From Sclerodactyla briareus (taxonomy: Eukaryota; Echinodermata; Holothuroidea; Dendrochirotida; Sclerodactylidae): a stretch of 64,000 nucleotides of DNA. The translations under genes and the position numbers were made by a program. The DNA is taken from positions 400,001 to 464,000 of the forward strand of contig JAODTK010003654.1 in NCBI GenBank assembly GCA_026419785.1, in the 5' to 3' direction. The first letter of the stretch is position 1. Every line of letters begins with the position of its first letter. A model generated the notes under the pieces. The model was not told where the DNA came from and made no database searches. It was given only the letters and a program-made list of their open reading frames with translations. Of this stretch, positions 36,421 to 47,430 are shown one piece after another.

Positions 36421-38710
36421 GTGACGCTGGCTTGTGGACACAATAATTGACCCCACCTGGATGGAGAAGCTCATACTTGGTTTATGGTAGTGTTCCCCAT
36501 TGATGAGACATGAAACCCTATTGTTTTGGGTACCAGGTCGGAGGTAAGCTGAGGTCACCAGAGGTCAAGTCTGAAAACCTTGTGAAAACACGATAAGTCC
36601 CAGACTGGTTGGTCTGATCGGGTTCAAATTGGTGGGTAGCTTTTTCAGGAAGTACAGGACCCCTATTGTTTTTGGTTATAGGCCAGGAGTGAATTTTGGT
36701 CAAAAATAGAAAATTGTAAAAGCAATAATTTGGCAATTTTGCTGTTGACACGATAAAATCGACCCACCTGGATGGATGAAGCTCATTACTGGTATTGTGG
36801 TCCCCATGATGAGTACATTGAACCCTATTGTTTTGGGGTCGGGTAGAGGCATCGAGTTCAACAGAGGTCAAAGTCTCTGAAAACCTTGTGAAACATAGTC
36901 CAGATGGCGGTCTGATCGAGGTTCAAATTTGGTGTGTAGCTTTCTTATGGGGAGTACAGGAACCCTCTGTTTTGGGATAGGTCGGGTTGAATTGGTTCAA
37001 AAATTTAGAAATTTGTGAAAAGTCAATAATTTGGCCAACTTTGGCTTGGGAACAAGATAACTCAACCCCACCTGAATGGATGGAAGCTCATACTGGTATG
37101 TGTGATCCCCATTGAGTACATGGTCCCTACTGTTTTTGGTCAGGTCAGAGGTCATCTGAGCGTCACAGAGGGTTCAAAGGTCTGAAAACCTTGGTGAACA
37201 CGATAGTCCAGAATGGTTGGTCTGATCAGGTTCAAATTTGGTGTGTAGCTTTCTATGGGAGTACAGGAACCCTATGTTTTTGGTAAAGGTCGGGGTGAAT
37301 TTTGGTCAAAAATAGAAAATTGTGACAAGTCATAATTGGCATTTGGCGTGTGAACCCGATAACTCGACCCCACCTGGAGGAGAAGCTCATAATTGGTAGG
37401 GTGTTCCCCATGATGAGTACATGAACCCTATTGTTTTGAGGTCATGGCAGAGGCAATCTGGGTCACCAGAGGTCAAAGTCTGAAAACCTCGTGAACAGAA
37501 AGTCAGAATGGTGGCTGATTCAGGTTCAAATTGGTATGTAGCTTCCTTTGGGTGATAAGGAACCCTATTGTTTTTGGAAGAGGTCAGGAGTGAATTTTGG
37601 TCAAAAATAGAAAATTTGTGAAAAGTCAATAATTTGGCCAATTTGGTTGTGACACAAGAACTCGACCCCACCGGATGGATGAAGCTCATACTTGTATGTG
37701 TGTTCCCATGTGAGTACTGAACCCGATGTTGTTGAGGTCAGGTCAGAGGCCATTGAGGGCACCAGAGGCAAAAGTCTGAAAAACCTCGTGGACACGATAA
37801 GTTCAGAATGGTTGGTGATAAGGTCAATTTGGTGTGTAGCTTTCTTATGGGTGATACAGGAACCCTATGTTTTGGTAGAGGTCGCGGAGTGAATTTTGGT
37901 CAAAATAAAGAAAAATGTGGAAAAAGTCAATAATTTGGCAATTTTGCCTTGTGAACCGAAACTCAACCCCACTGGATGAATGAAGCTCATACTTGTAGGT
38001 GTGTTCCCCATGATGAGTACATGACCCTATTGTTTTGGGGTTAGGTCAGAGGTCATATGAGGCCACAGAGGTCAAAGTTGCCAAACCTTGTGAACACGAT
38101 AGTCCAGAATGGTTGTCTGAGCTGGTTCAAATTTGGTGTAGCTTTCGATGAGTGGTACAGAACCCTATTGTTTTTGGGATAGGTGCAGCTCGATGTCGGA
38201 GGGAATTTTGTTCAAAAATAGAAAATTAGTGAAAAGTCAATAATTTGGCCAATTGGGGATTGTGAACCGATAACTCAACCCCACATGGATGAATGAAGCT
38301 CAGACTTGGTATGTGTGTTCCCCAATGATGAGTAGATGGACCGTATTGTTTGGGGTCAGTCAGAGGTCATCTGAGGTCACCAGAGGTTCAAAGTCTGAAA
38401 AACATGTGAAAACGACTAGTTCAGATGGTTAGTCTGAATCGGGTCAAATTTGGTGTGTAGCTTTCTTAGGAATACAGAGAACCCTTGTTATTGGTATAGG
38501 TCAGGGGTGATTTTCGATATTATGCCCAATTTGGGCTTGTGAACACATTAACTTGACCCAACCCGGATAGATGAAGCTTCTACCTGGTATGTGTGTCAAA
38601 TGATGAGTACATATTCCCCATTGTTTTGAGGTCACCGAGGTCAAAGTCTGAAAATCCTGAAATTAGTGTGTAGCTGTTCTTATAAGAGTATAGGAACCCT
38701 ATTGGTGGTT
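36420..38710 (+). repeat. ~305-bp satellite array, first locus (about 8 units)
   Basis: The phrase 'gaccccacctggatgg' and variants recurs near 36,450, 36,765, 37,066, 37,366, 37,664, 37,966, 38,277 and 38,554. Each unit also holds 'gtgtgttccccatgatgag', 'gaaccctattgttttgggg', 'gaggtcaccagaggtcaaag', 'ggtgtgtagctttcttatgg' and 'gaattttggtcaaaaatag'. Units are non-coding. The minus-strand openings here are chance. Confidence 0.92.
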
Positions 38711-39089
38711 AAAAAAAATGGGAATGTGTCAGACGTATGGTCTCCGGTTTGTACTTGAGTGTGATAGAGGTCGTCAGGAAGAGTCCAAGGAATCACTAAG
38801 CCGTTTGGCTTTCTGGTTTTATGTGAGATAGAAGGGAAGGAGTCCCAAAAAACCATGATGACGCAGAGAGACTGCGAAACTGCAGCTAAAGGCAGTCTGT
38901 GTATTAAGGTTGATCAACAAAGTGGCAGTACTGGCAGAATTCCAGCCCTGAAGGCTTGTAGACATGATGGTTACTTTCCCAACCCTTTTAGGTCTGACAT
39001 AGGTCTTTTTGTTGGAGCATCCGAGTTCCCTAATCTTGGTGCCTACTGAAATTGGGCCTGGTGCTTTTCATAAACACTGCAGGGAGGGA

Positions 39090-39974
39090 GGGGAGTTTAG
39101 GGGACCCAGGGCCCCATATCTGGGGAATAACTTATTGCGCCACTAAGCACACTGGAGTAGGAAATTCGGGGAATCCAGTCTGCATCTGAGAAAAAGGCTA
39201 TGGACACACTGACATGGCCATGGGTAGGGAAGATCAGGAAATTTGATGACCTACATCGGAGTAAGTAAGCTATCTGCACTATACTTAGACATGAGTAGGG
39301 AAAAATCGGGTACCCCCTGTCCTGCCACCTGAGTAGGGAATAAATAGGATGCCAGTATTCGGCATTGAGTGAGTAGCGATCTGCCACAATACTTAGCCAT
39401 TATTAGGGAAAATCAGGATATCCCCGGTCCTGCCCCCCCGCCACCTGCGTAGGGGAAATAACTAGGAGCCGATCATCTGTAACTGATAGACTAGCTGTCT
39501 GCACTATTACATATCCATGGAGTATGGGAAATCAGGGTACCCATTGTCCTTCCCCTATGAGTAGGGACTAACCGGGACGCCAGTAATCTGGCATCCGAGA
39601 GAATAGCTATCTGTACCATTTAGTTACCATGGAGTAGGAAATCAGTTCCCCATGTCCCTTTCACACTCTATGATTAAGGCAAAACCAGACGCCAGTATTC
39701 CTGTATCTGAGTAGTCGCTATCTGCACCATTACTTAGCCATGAAGTACGGAAATCCGGGTATCCCTGTCCTGCAGAACCTATTAAAGTAGGAATAACTGG
39801 GACGCCAGTATCTGCATCTGAGAGAACCCTATCCGCAACCATTATTTACCATGGGAGTAGGGAATCAGGGTATCCCTGTCCTGCACTATGAGTCGGAATA
39901 ACCAGGATGCAAGTATTCTGCATCTGATAGTAGCTATCTGCAAAACATTACTTAGCCATGAAGTTAGGGAAACT
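39090..39974 (+). repeat. ~109-bp tandem array, left block
   Basis: Roughly eight degenerate copies of a unit with the elements 'ccatggagtaggg', 'aaatcagggtatcccc', 'tgtcctgcacc', 'gagtagggaataacc', 'ccagtattctgcatctgag' and 'agctatctgcaccatta'. The array continues beyond the DIRS insertion at 45,744-46,000 and reappears at 47,035-47,270. Confidence 0.85.
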
Positions 39975-40131
39975 TTACTTCAGGGCACTTCCTTCTGGAC
40001 TTACTACCAACTGCCTTTTCGGCAAACGCTGCTTCAAACACACCCTATACCACTAAAAAAGAGTTAAGCACAGCCCCGGTACCGAACGTAGCCGTAACTA
40101 TCCTGGAGCGGTACAGGGCTGCACCATCATT
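39975..40131 (+). repeat. DIRS left inverted terminal repeat
   Basis: The reverse complement of this stretch matches 45,571-45,735. Shared blocks include 'gttacggctacgttcggtac', 'aactcttttttagtgg' and 'gtccagaaggaagtgcc'. Single-base gaps separate the blocks. Confidence 0.88.
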
Positions 40132-41340
40132 CTTTTCGGTGTGTGGTACACGGGTACACCGGGGGGGGGGGAGACTGCTACTGTGACCTCGTCTCAGTCA
40201 TCTCTTTCCGAAGCTTCTCAGGCCACTTCCTTCCACAATTCCAACCACTATCAGGTGGTATAATTCCTTTTTGGGGATTTGGGTGTATTGTCTGTAACTA
40301 TTTACACCATTCCTGCACCCTTCTTGGGTTCGTCTTGCGTTATCGGCCATGCGGTCGTGGTGTGTGCCCGGGTCTATTGTATTGGCTCGTTTGGGCCACC
40401 GTATCGCGGCCGTGGGGCTGTGGGTTTTTCCCCCTCCCTCCCCTCGGGCTAGGTGTGTTATTTCCTTCCCGCTATCTTTTTACGGTTCGTTTGAGCCCTT
40501 TCTGGCCTCTGTCTGGTCCCCCGGGGGCTCTCTGGGAGGGGTATTTTTCCCTCACTAAGTTCGAGCGGGTTTCTCCCTCCGTCGCCTATCTCTCGTTTTG
40601 CACTAGGACTTTTACAACACTGTAGCTACGGGGTTTCCGTGTCTGTAAATGCTTTGTGTGTGTTTCTTCCCGCATTCGTGTGGCTAGGCCCACAGGCGCT
40701 CAGAGCGCTTGGGCCACTTTAGGCCGTTGCCTCATGTTTTTTGGCCCCCCCCCCAAACATAATTTTTCCACAATAGTGCAGCGTCATGTTCCTTTCCAAG
40801 CATTCGCTACGGATGCTTGGGGTGCCATATTTGTTGTGGTTCTCTAGTCCTATTTATATTCAGATGTCGCACGCTCATGCGAGCTATAGCATGAGTATGG
40901 CAAAAATTTTCTTTTCATGTCATGACTGTAGCTTTTGGTCGCTCTTCAGATAGGCCCCTCTTTCGAGCGGTGCGCCCCGCCAGTGGTTTGGTCGCCATCT
41001 TTTATTTTCGCCCGTCGGAGGCGTTTGTTCCCCCCTGGAAGCCGTGAGGGCTGTTGACCCAGGGGTTTTTGGGGTTCTTTTCGTGTTCCCCGTTGGGGCC
41101 CTCTGAGCGACGCTTTTCTTTTCCCTCCCCACTCCCCTCGGTCAGGGGGTGGGTCCTTAACCGTTGTCGTGCAATTTTCAACGTTTCCCCTATATCTCGT
41201 AAACGGTAAACCCTAGGGGGTCCAAAGTTTCAACTTTGATTTTCAGAGTCGGGCCGCAGGGGGTCATTGTTGGACCCCCCGGCAGCTCCTCTTGCGGGTC
41301 CTTTGACCTATTTTCGAGTACATTGTCTATGTAGAGTACT
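40132..41340 (+). other. DIRS 5' leader, pyrimidine-rich, no recognised product
   Basis: About 1.2 kb between the left terminal repeat and the first gag-like reading. It is GC- and T/C-rich with stops in all frames except short stretches, and contains poly-G (40,160-40,171) and poly-C (40,745-40,753) runs. The open frames here have proline/phenylalanine-rich composition without family similarity. I treat it as untranslated leader or badly damaged ORF1 start. Confidence 0.4.
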
Positions 41341-41349
41341 TAGTTGAGT

Positions 41350-43740
41350 ACATGCCTGACGTACTACTTGTTTTCGTTTGCTTTTTTGACAGATCTGTAA
41401 GACGAAGCGCATTACGTTACATTGTCCTCGAGACAGCGCACTCCCGCATCGAGTACCACCAGAGGCCCTCCCGTTTCTACTGCGGCGTCGGCGCTTGCGT
41501 TCCGCTCAAAATCCACGCTGGGTGGGTCCCCCCTCCGGGTCCCCCCGTTCTACTCGCGTGGGACATTCGTCCTGTCTGTCTTCCTTCTCCCTCCACTGGC
41601 TGGCTACCGTTGTTGGGTCCGCCTTAATGGGGGGATGAGGCCCTGCGGGGGCGAGATTCTGGTGGTGACGGTCACTTCGTTGAAGGGCCAGGCTTAACAC
41701 CTCGTCACCACGATTCTTCCAGTACCATTTCGATCCCTCGTGGCACCTCGGTTTCTAAGACCCCCCTCCCTTCTCCCTCCCCTCAGGCGACGCGATGCAT
41801 TCTCCTGGGTTGGAGGAATGATGTCCCCGCGTGGACCGCTGTTTAGAGACGACTACGTCGGCGTTGACGTCACCCTTTCCGTCGTCCTTTCCCTAACCGG
41901 ATTATGGCCGGGGCCCTCCCGCGTGTCGGGTTTTCCGGCTCAACAGCCCTAGCCCCCACCAGCAGTTGGCTCTACCTGGGGTGACCCCCCTGCGCCGTGG
42001 GCGCAGGGGCAAGGAACGTTCCTCCAGTGGGGGGAACGGTTTCCTGGGAGCCCCACAGCCATATGTTTTTATGGCTTTCTCCGAACCCTTTCGGTCTTCA
42101 GGCCCTGGTACGTGTTCGGGGACGGCGTCCACATGGGCTTCGTACGTCCGTCGCTGTTAGTGCGCTCACCCCCGTTTTTGGGATCTGTCGTGGGTGGTCC
42201 CGCAGGGGCGCCGTCATGGGGCGCACGCTGGGGTTTTTGGGGGCGCTGCCCTCTGGGCTGCAATCCCAAACAAACCGTCGCGACTGGTTCTCCCGCTGGT
42301 TCTCTTCGGGGATGCCCCCCCCTCTTCCTGGCGATGCTGGGAACCCGGCCCAGAGACCTCGGGACTGGTCGGAGTTTGTTGTCCCTCCGTCCCGCCACAG
42401 ACTGCAAGGCCCGTCCGTGGGACGGGAACCGGGGTCCCCCCTTGAGTCGTCCTCGGATGAGGAAAGGAGAAACCCCCCTCCTCGTAAGACCCGTAAGCCC
42501 AAGAAGAAGCCAACGCTTCGGGCGGGCAATTAGCTTCGACGCTGGACGCTCTTCAGTCACTGACGGCAGTGTTGGCTCAAGGGCTGTCACGCCGGGAGTT
42601 GACGGGCCTCTCCGCCCGAGGGCCGGGGTTCCGCTTTGCCCCCCTCCCGATCCCCGTCCCAACTGCAAGGCCCCCCCGTTTTTTCCGGCGACTGGAAAAT
42701 GGGGTCCCCCCTGCAGTCTCCTCGGATGAGGAGAGGAGATAACCCCCTCCTCGTAAGTCCCTTAAGCCTAAGAAGAAGCGCGATTCTTCGGGCGGGCCAA
42801 TAGCCTTCGACGCTGGAAGCTCTTCAGTCACTGACGGCAGTGTTGGCTTAAGGGCTGTCACGCCCGGCGTTAACGGGCCTCTCCGCCGGGGACCGGGGGT
42901 CGCTTGCCCACCTCCGATCCCGTCCCAGCACTGCAAGGCCCGTCCGTTTGACGCCGGACCATGGGGTCCCCCCTGCAGTCGTCTCGGATAGGAAGAGAGG
43001 AGTAACCACCCCCTCCTCGTAGTCCTAAGCCCAAGAAGAGCGCGATGCTTCGGCGGCCACACAATTATCTTCCGACGCTCTGGAAGCTCTTCATCACGAC
43101 GGCGGTGTTTGCTCAAGGGCTGTCACGCCGGGAGTTGACGGGCCTCTCCCCGCCGGACCGGGGGTCGCTTGCCCACTCCTCCGATCCCGTCCCAGACCGC
43201 AAGGAAGGCCCGTCCCCCGTGCGATGGAAACACGGGGTCCCCCCTGCAGCAGTCGTCCTGGATGAGAAGAGTAGCAACCCCACTCCTCGTAAGTCCCGTA
43301 AGCCTAAAGAAGAGCGCGATGCCTCATTCGGGCAATTAGGTTCTTCGACGCGAAGCTCTCTTCAAGTCACTGACGGCGGTTTGGCTCAAGGGCTGTCATG
43401 CCAGAGTTAACGGCCTCTCCGCCCAGGGACCGGGGGGTCGCTGCCCACCTCCCCCCTCTTCGCAACACCGGACACTTCCCGGAGCCCAAAGGGAATGGTG
43501 TCCGTTTGTTCCCTCCCCGTACGTCTCCCGCTGTTGTCGGCGACGGAGCCTCGAGGGAGACAAGGTCGATCGTCCCCCGCCGGTCCTCGAGTCGGAGATC
43601 GCGTGCACCATCGACCGTTGGTCCGGGTCGACGCATCCGTCTTCGCCGTCTGAAATCTCCTACCCCCTCTGTTGAGGGTGCCCTGACGGGCCAGGATCTC
43701 GTCCGTCGACGGAAGAGCCACCCGTTGCGGGCCTCGTGAG
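41350..43740 (+). pseudogene. DIRS ORF1, gag-like, frame-broken
   Basis: A GC-rich region with overlapping frame-shifted openings. Translations are rich in Pro, Ser, Arg and Gly. The clearest part is a repeated block containing SSSDEERRNPPPRKTRKPKK (an acidic-serine stretch followed by a basic, nuclear-signal-like stretch) and AQGLSRRELTGLS, which looks helical. The end (43,400-43,740) is Arg/Ser-rich. No zinc knuckle is visible. DIRS gag proteins are poorly conserved, so assignment rests on position upstream of RT-RNase H. Confidence 0.5.
42400..43440 (+). repeat. In-frame tandem module of about 264 bp (88 codons), four copies
   Basis: Copies start near 42,400, 42,662, 42,930 and 43,194, recognised by 'ctgcaaggccc' and 'gtcccccctgcagtc'. 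The spacing of 262-268 bp is near 88 codons. The frame at 43,045-43,410 stays open across a full period and contains AQGLS twice, which supports coding repeats. Each unit holds an acidic Ser/Glu stretch, a PRKSRKPK basic stretch, and an AQGLSRRELTGLS segment. Confidence 0.75.
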
Positions 43741-43879
43741 GAAGACTACGCTGCAGCGGTGACGGAAACGGGTGGGGGGGGGGGGGTCGGGCTTTCCCTG
43801 AACTTGTCAAAGACCCAGGAGGCCGCGGAGGAGGATCCGACAGGCTGGGCGCGTATGCCCCACTCCCACTTCTGCCATG

Positions 43880-45110
43880 GGAAACACTAGCGGTGTTTCA
43901 AGATCCTGCGGAGGGGTCTCTGGGCGAGTCGTGGGCTAGAGGAGGCGTACTTGCTTCTACCCGTCAGACGGGATTCCTCTTCATATGCTTCCGCTGTTCA
44001 CGCTTTTTTTGCCCCCTACCATTTACCAGTCTCCATTTGGGTTGCGACGCGCCCGGTGTGTGTACAACGGGTTACGAGGGCCATAGTGGCCCATCATGCG
44101 TCGTCAGTGGTCCGATGTTCAGTATTTGGACACTGGCTTATCGTGGGGACTCAGCGGCGGAGGATCAGAGGAGCACCCGCACGGTCCTGAACGTGGCGAG
44201 GAGGACGGGGATGGCTCGTCAGCTTTGCCAAGTCATACCTGAGGACCGTTCCGCAGATCGTGTTTCTGGGTACCAGATTATTGACGGAGGGGTGGCCCCC
44301 TACACCGGGAGACTGGAAGGGCCCTACAAGCCGGGTGTCGGCGCTTCAGGGCGAAACTCTCCCTGCGCGGGGGTGGGTTGTTCCTCGGCTTCATGGTGAA
44401 CCTAGTAGACCTGGTCCCCTTTTGCTGGCTGTACATTCGCCCCCATCCAGATCCTCCTCTTTGCGTGTTTGCGCACGTCGTCTCGGGATCTGTCGTCGCC
44501 AGTGCCGTGGCAGTCCCACCTGGATGCCAAAAACCCACGGTGGCTGTAATGGGGACAACGTTTACAGGGGGTACGGTTCCCGCCTTCCCGTCCATCTTTT
44601 TGCCTCACGTCGGACGACTCGCCGGATTCGCGTGCTCAGTGTGGGAATCGAGACGGGGCCCACACAAATGTGCGCGAGTTGTTGGCGTTGTCCGCGCCTG
44701 AAATTACTGCAACGAGGAGGGCGGGCAGTCTCGTACTGGTCGGTTGCGGACAGTACCGCGGGCGGTGTCGTTTACATAACCCGACAGGGCGGGACGCGTT
44801 CGAGGAGTCTGTGGTCAGTGACCTGGAATCTGTTCAGTGGTGCCGCAAGCACGGGGTGCGCTTAGACGGTTCACCGTCCGGGTTCAGAGAAATCCATCGC
44901 GGACATGCCTCGCGTGCATCATTCAGGCTCCGACGGAGTGGTCTCATCATGTTTCAGAGTTGGGCAAGGTTATGAGAGGCGGTTTCATCGTCCGGAAGTG
45001 ACTTATTCGCATCGCCTATCACGCAAAGCTGCACACGAGTCTAGCGACGATTAGGCTCTGGTTTGGCATTTTGTGTAGCGAGCGTACGCCTGCCCGCCGT
45101 TCGGCCTAGT
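43880..45110 (+). pseudogene. DIRS reverse transcriptase-RNase H, degenerate
   Basis: Reverse transcriptase copies the element RNA and RNase H removes it. Visible across shifting frames: an RT motif-A-like SDGIPLHM (about 43,965), PFGLRRA (about 44,032), then QYLDTG (about 44,131) where the family has YxDD. RNase H follows with LTSDDS (about 44,604), HTNVRELLAL (44,662-44,693) and YITRQGGTRSRSL (44,770-44,811). A C-terminal part follows with GFREN (44,881) and a PTEWS/NAKLHT region better preserved in the duplicate copy (46,168 on). Only about 70 codons separate gag from motif A, so the RT fingers look deleted. Confidence 0.7.
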
Positions 45111-45469
45111 CAAAGGGGTGGCAGGGAAGCCAGTGTTGGTCCCATGATAGCGCCGGTGTGGCCGAGCCGAGCGTGGTGCGGGGCCGGGGGGTGGAGGAGG
45201 GCGTCACTGGCCCCTCGGTAAGCGTCGGCTTGGTGCCTCTCCCCCTTCCCCACACGCGGCCTCACTGAGAGCGTGTGTGTTGGGATGTGGCGGCTCGGGG
45301 ACATCTGACTGGACGGGATGGTGCTCCGCTCAGATGTCCTGTAGTTCTGGTTTGACTGTGGAGGCGGTACCCAGGCGTTTTCTTACGGGGAGTGGTCTTA
45401 TTCTAGTTGGAATTAATTCGATCACCGGCTTCCACCTCCTTGCGGTGGGAGGCTGCAATTGGTAGTATA

Positions 45470-45531
45470 GTCCAGAAGGTACGTGCCCTGAAGTAAGGGG
45501 GGCTATTAGAGGGGCAACTTACCTTCTGGAC
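45470..45531 (+). repeat. DIRS internal complementary region
   Basis: The first half (45,470-45,496) is the reverse complement of the element's first 26 bases. The second half (45,497-45,531) is the reverse complement of its last ~36 bases. In DIRS elements this region is thought to template completion of the termini or align them into a circle. The whole stretch is also a near palindrome, starting 'gtccagaaggta' and ending 'taccttctggac'. Confidence 0.85.
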
Positions 45532-45570
45532 ACGCCCGTCTCCACTAAGCAAGGGACCTCGGGTGCTCGC

Positions 45571-45743
45571 TGGATGATAGTACTGCCCGGTACCGCTCCC
45601 AGCTAGTTACGGCTGCGTTCGGTACCTGGGCTGTGTTAACTCTTTTTTAGTGGGTATAATGGTGTGTTGGAGCGGCCGGTTTTCCGAAAATGCAATTTTG
45701 TAGAAGTCCAGAAGGTAGTTGCCCCTCTTACGTAGCCCCCCTT
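45571..45743 (+). repeat. DIRS right inverted terminal repeat
   Basis: Complement of the left repeat (39,975-40,131), with an extra ~30 bases at the outer end ('ttgcccctcttacgtagcc') that are matched only in the internal complementary region. Unequal outer ends of this kind are normal for DIRS elements. Confidence 0.85.
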
Positions 45744-46000
45744 AAGGAAGGGGGGTTAAATCAGGGTATCCCCTGTCCGGCAGCCTGAGTTATGGTATAA
45801 CCTTAGAAGCCAGTATTCTGCATCTGAGAGAATACTATCTGCACCACTATTCAGCCATGGAGTTGGAAAATCAGGGTATCCCCCATACTGCACCTGAGTA
45901 GGGAATAAACCAGGGACACCAGTATTCGCATCTGAGAGAATAGATATCTCCACCACTATTCAGCCATGGCGGGAGAAGATTGGGGAATTCAGCGTCGTAC
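45744..46000 (+). repeat. ~109-bp tandem array, middle block
   Basis: Two units and a part, resuming with 'aaatcagggtatcccctg' directly after the DIRS right end. This shows the element inserted inside the array. Confidence 0.85.
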
Positions 46001-46167
46001 ATTGGGCAAGAAAGGCTATGGGCCACCCCTCTTCAGCCACCTGGACTGAAAGCCCTACAAAATTTTTTTTTTAGGGGTCCAAAGAGGGGAATCATGGCGT
46101 GTAACTGGGATGAACATGGCTTTGACTTTACTCAAGATGTGTTGCACTCATTGCCTGCTTATTCAAG

Positions 46168-47430
46168 GTTCAGAGAACTCCATCGCGACGTGCTCTCGTG
46201 CATCACTCAGGCTCCGACGGAGTGGTCATTCATGTACAGAGTTGGCAAGCGTATTTGAGGCGTTCATCGTCCGGAAGTGGACGTATTCGGCACGCCTCCT
46301 CAACGCAAAGCTGCACACGAGTCTCGTCGCGATCTGGCTTCTGGTTTGGCTTTCCGATGCGTACGCCTTCCCGCCGTTCGGCCTAGTCGAAGGGGTGGCA
46401 GGGAGCCAGTTGGGTCCCCTGATAGCGCGTTTTGGCCCGACCGAGCGTGGTTCCGGGGCCTGGGGGGTGGGCCGTGGGTCATTGGCCTCTCGGTAAGCGT
46501 CGGCCTTTTGCCTCTTTTTTTTCCCCCCTTCCCCACCCGCGCCTCACTCGTAGGTGTGGTGTTAGGCTTGTGGCTGCTCGGGGAAATCCTGCCTGTGACG
46601 GGAATGTGCCCCGCCTCGATGTCTGTAGTCTGGTTTGATTGGAGGCGTACCTCTGGACATCCCTTCTTACGTGAGTGGTCTTATTCTAGTTGGATGAATT
46701 CGCTCCCCGGCTTCCCACCTGCCTTGCGGTGGGAGGCTGCAAGTTGTAGTAAGTCAGAAGGTAAGTGCCTGAAGTAAGGGGGGCTACTTACGAGGGCAAA
46801 TGACCTCTTATGGACACCAGCGCCCGTCCTCCCCCACTAAGCCAGGGACCTTGGGTGCTAGTTGAATGATAGACAGCCGGTACGGCTCCGTAGTTACGGC
46901 TGCGTTCGGTACCTGGGCGTGCTAACTCTTTTTTAGTGGTATAGGGTGTGTTGAGCGGCCGTTGGCCGACCATGCAGTTGTGTAAGTCCAGAAGGTAAGT
47001 GGCCCCTCGTAAGTAGCCCCCAAGAGGGGGGAAATCAGGGTATCCCCTGTGCCGACCACCTGAGTATGGTATAAAACGGAAGCCAGTATTCTGCATATGA
47101 GCGAATACCTATCTGCACCACTATTCAGCCAGGAGTATGGAAAAATCCGGGTATCCCCCATACTGCACCTGAGTAGGGAATATCAACCAGGACACCATAT
47201 TCTGCATCTGAGAGAATAGATATTCCACCAATTCAGCCAGGGCGTGGAGAAGATTGGGAAGTAGCGAGCATCTGGCAAGAAATGCTATGGTCACCCCTCT
47301 TCAGCCACATGGCTGACAGACCTACAAAATTTTTTTTAGGGGTCACAGAGGGGAATAGGCGGGGGTAACTGGGATGAACATGGCTTTGACTTACTCAGAT
47401 GTGATTGCAATCCGCTGCTTATTCAAGACA
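46168..47430 (+). repeat. Tandem duplicate of DIRS 3' third plus flank
   Basis: This stretch repeats 44,882-46,167: RNase H C-terminus, internal complementary region (about 46,755-46,815), right terminal repeat (about 46,860-47,030), ~109-bp array, and a flank ending 'gcctgcttattcaag' / 'ccgctgcttattcaag'. The duplicate begins directly after that motif. Its RNase H end is better preserved (GSENSIA; NAKLHTSLVAIWL). The copies differ mostly by single-base indels. Confidence 0.85.
47035..47270 (+). repeat. ~109-bp tandem array, right block
   Basis: Two units after the duplicated DIRS right end, beginning 'aaatcagggtatcccctg'. It is the counterpart of 45,744-46,000 in the 1.27-kb duplication. 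Confidence 0.85.

Larger units (their letters stand above)
39975..45743 (+). mobile_element. DIRS-like tyrosine-recombinase-class retrotransposon
   Basis: The 5.8-kb element begins 'ttacttcagggcacttcc' and ends at the C run at 45,735-45,741. Its ends form inverted repeats of about 160 bp. A short internal region (45,470-45,531) is complementary to both extreme termini. That layout, together with an RNase H domain containing YITRQGGTRS, is the hallmark of DIRS1-type elements. These are known to integrate by a tyrosine recombinase through a circular intermediate and to leave no target duplication. The GC content is far above the flanks. It sits in a ~109-bp tandem array with no clear target duplication. 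Coding parts are frame-broken and no tyrosine recombinase was recognised. It lies in PARN's largest intron, in the same orientation. Confidence 0.85.

Noticed and set aside
35959-36558. 199-codon minus-strand ORF
   Set aside because: Composed of antisense GT-repeat and satellite DNA, with low-complexity His/Thr runs. No family similarity.
36420-38710. CRISPR-like or other array function for the regular repeats
   Set aside because: Units are ~305 bp, contiguous, with no unique spacers, in an animal intron. It is a satellite.
40143-40625. 160-codon ORF as a DIRS membrane-like protein
   Set aside because: Hydrophobic only because of T/C-rich leader DNA. No conserved motif and no support across copies.
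42069-42668. 199-codon minus-strand ORF and similar long minus ORFs in 42-43.8 kb
   Set aside because: Shadow of the GC-rich DIRS gag region. No motifs, and the plus strand carries the RT-RNase H and the repeated module.
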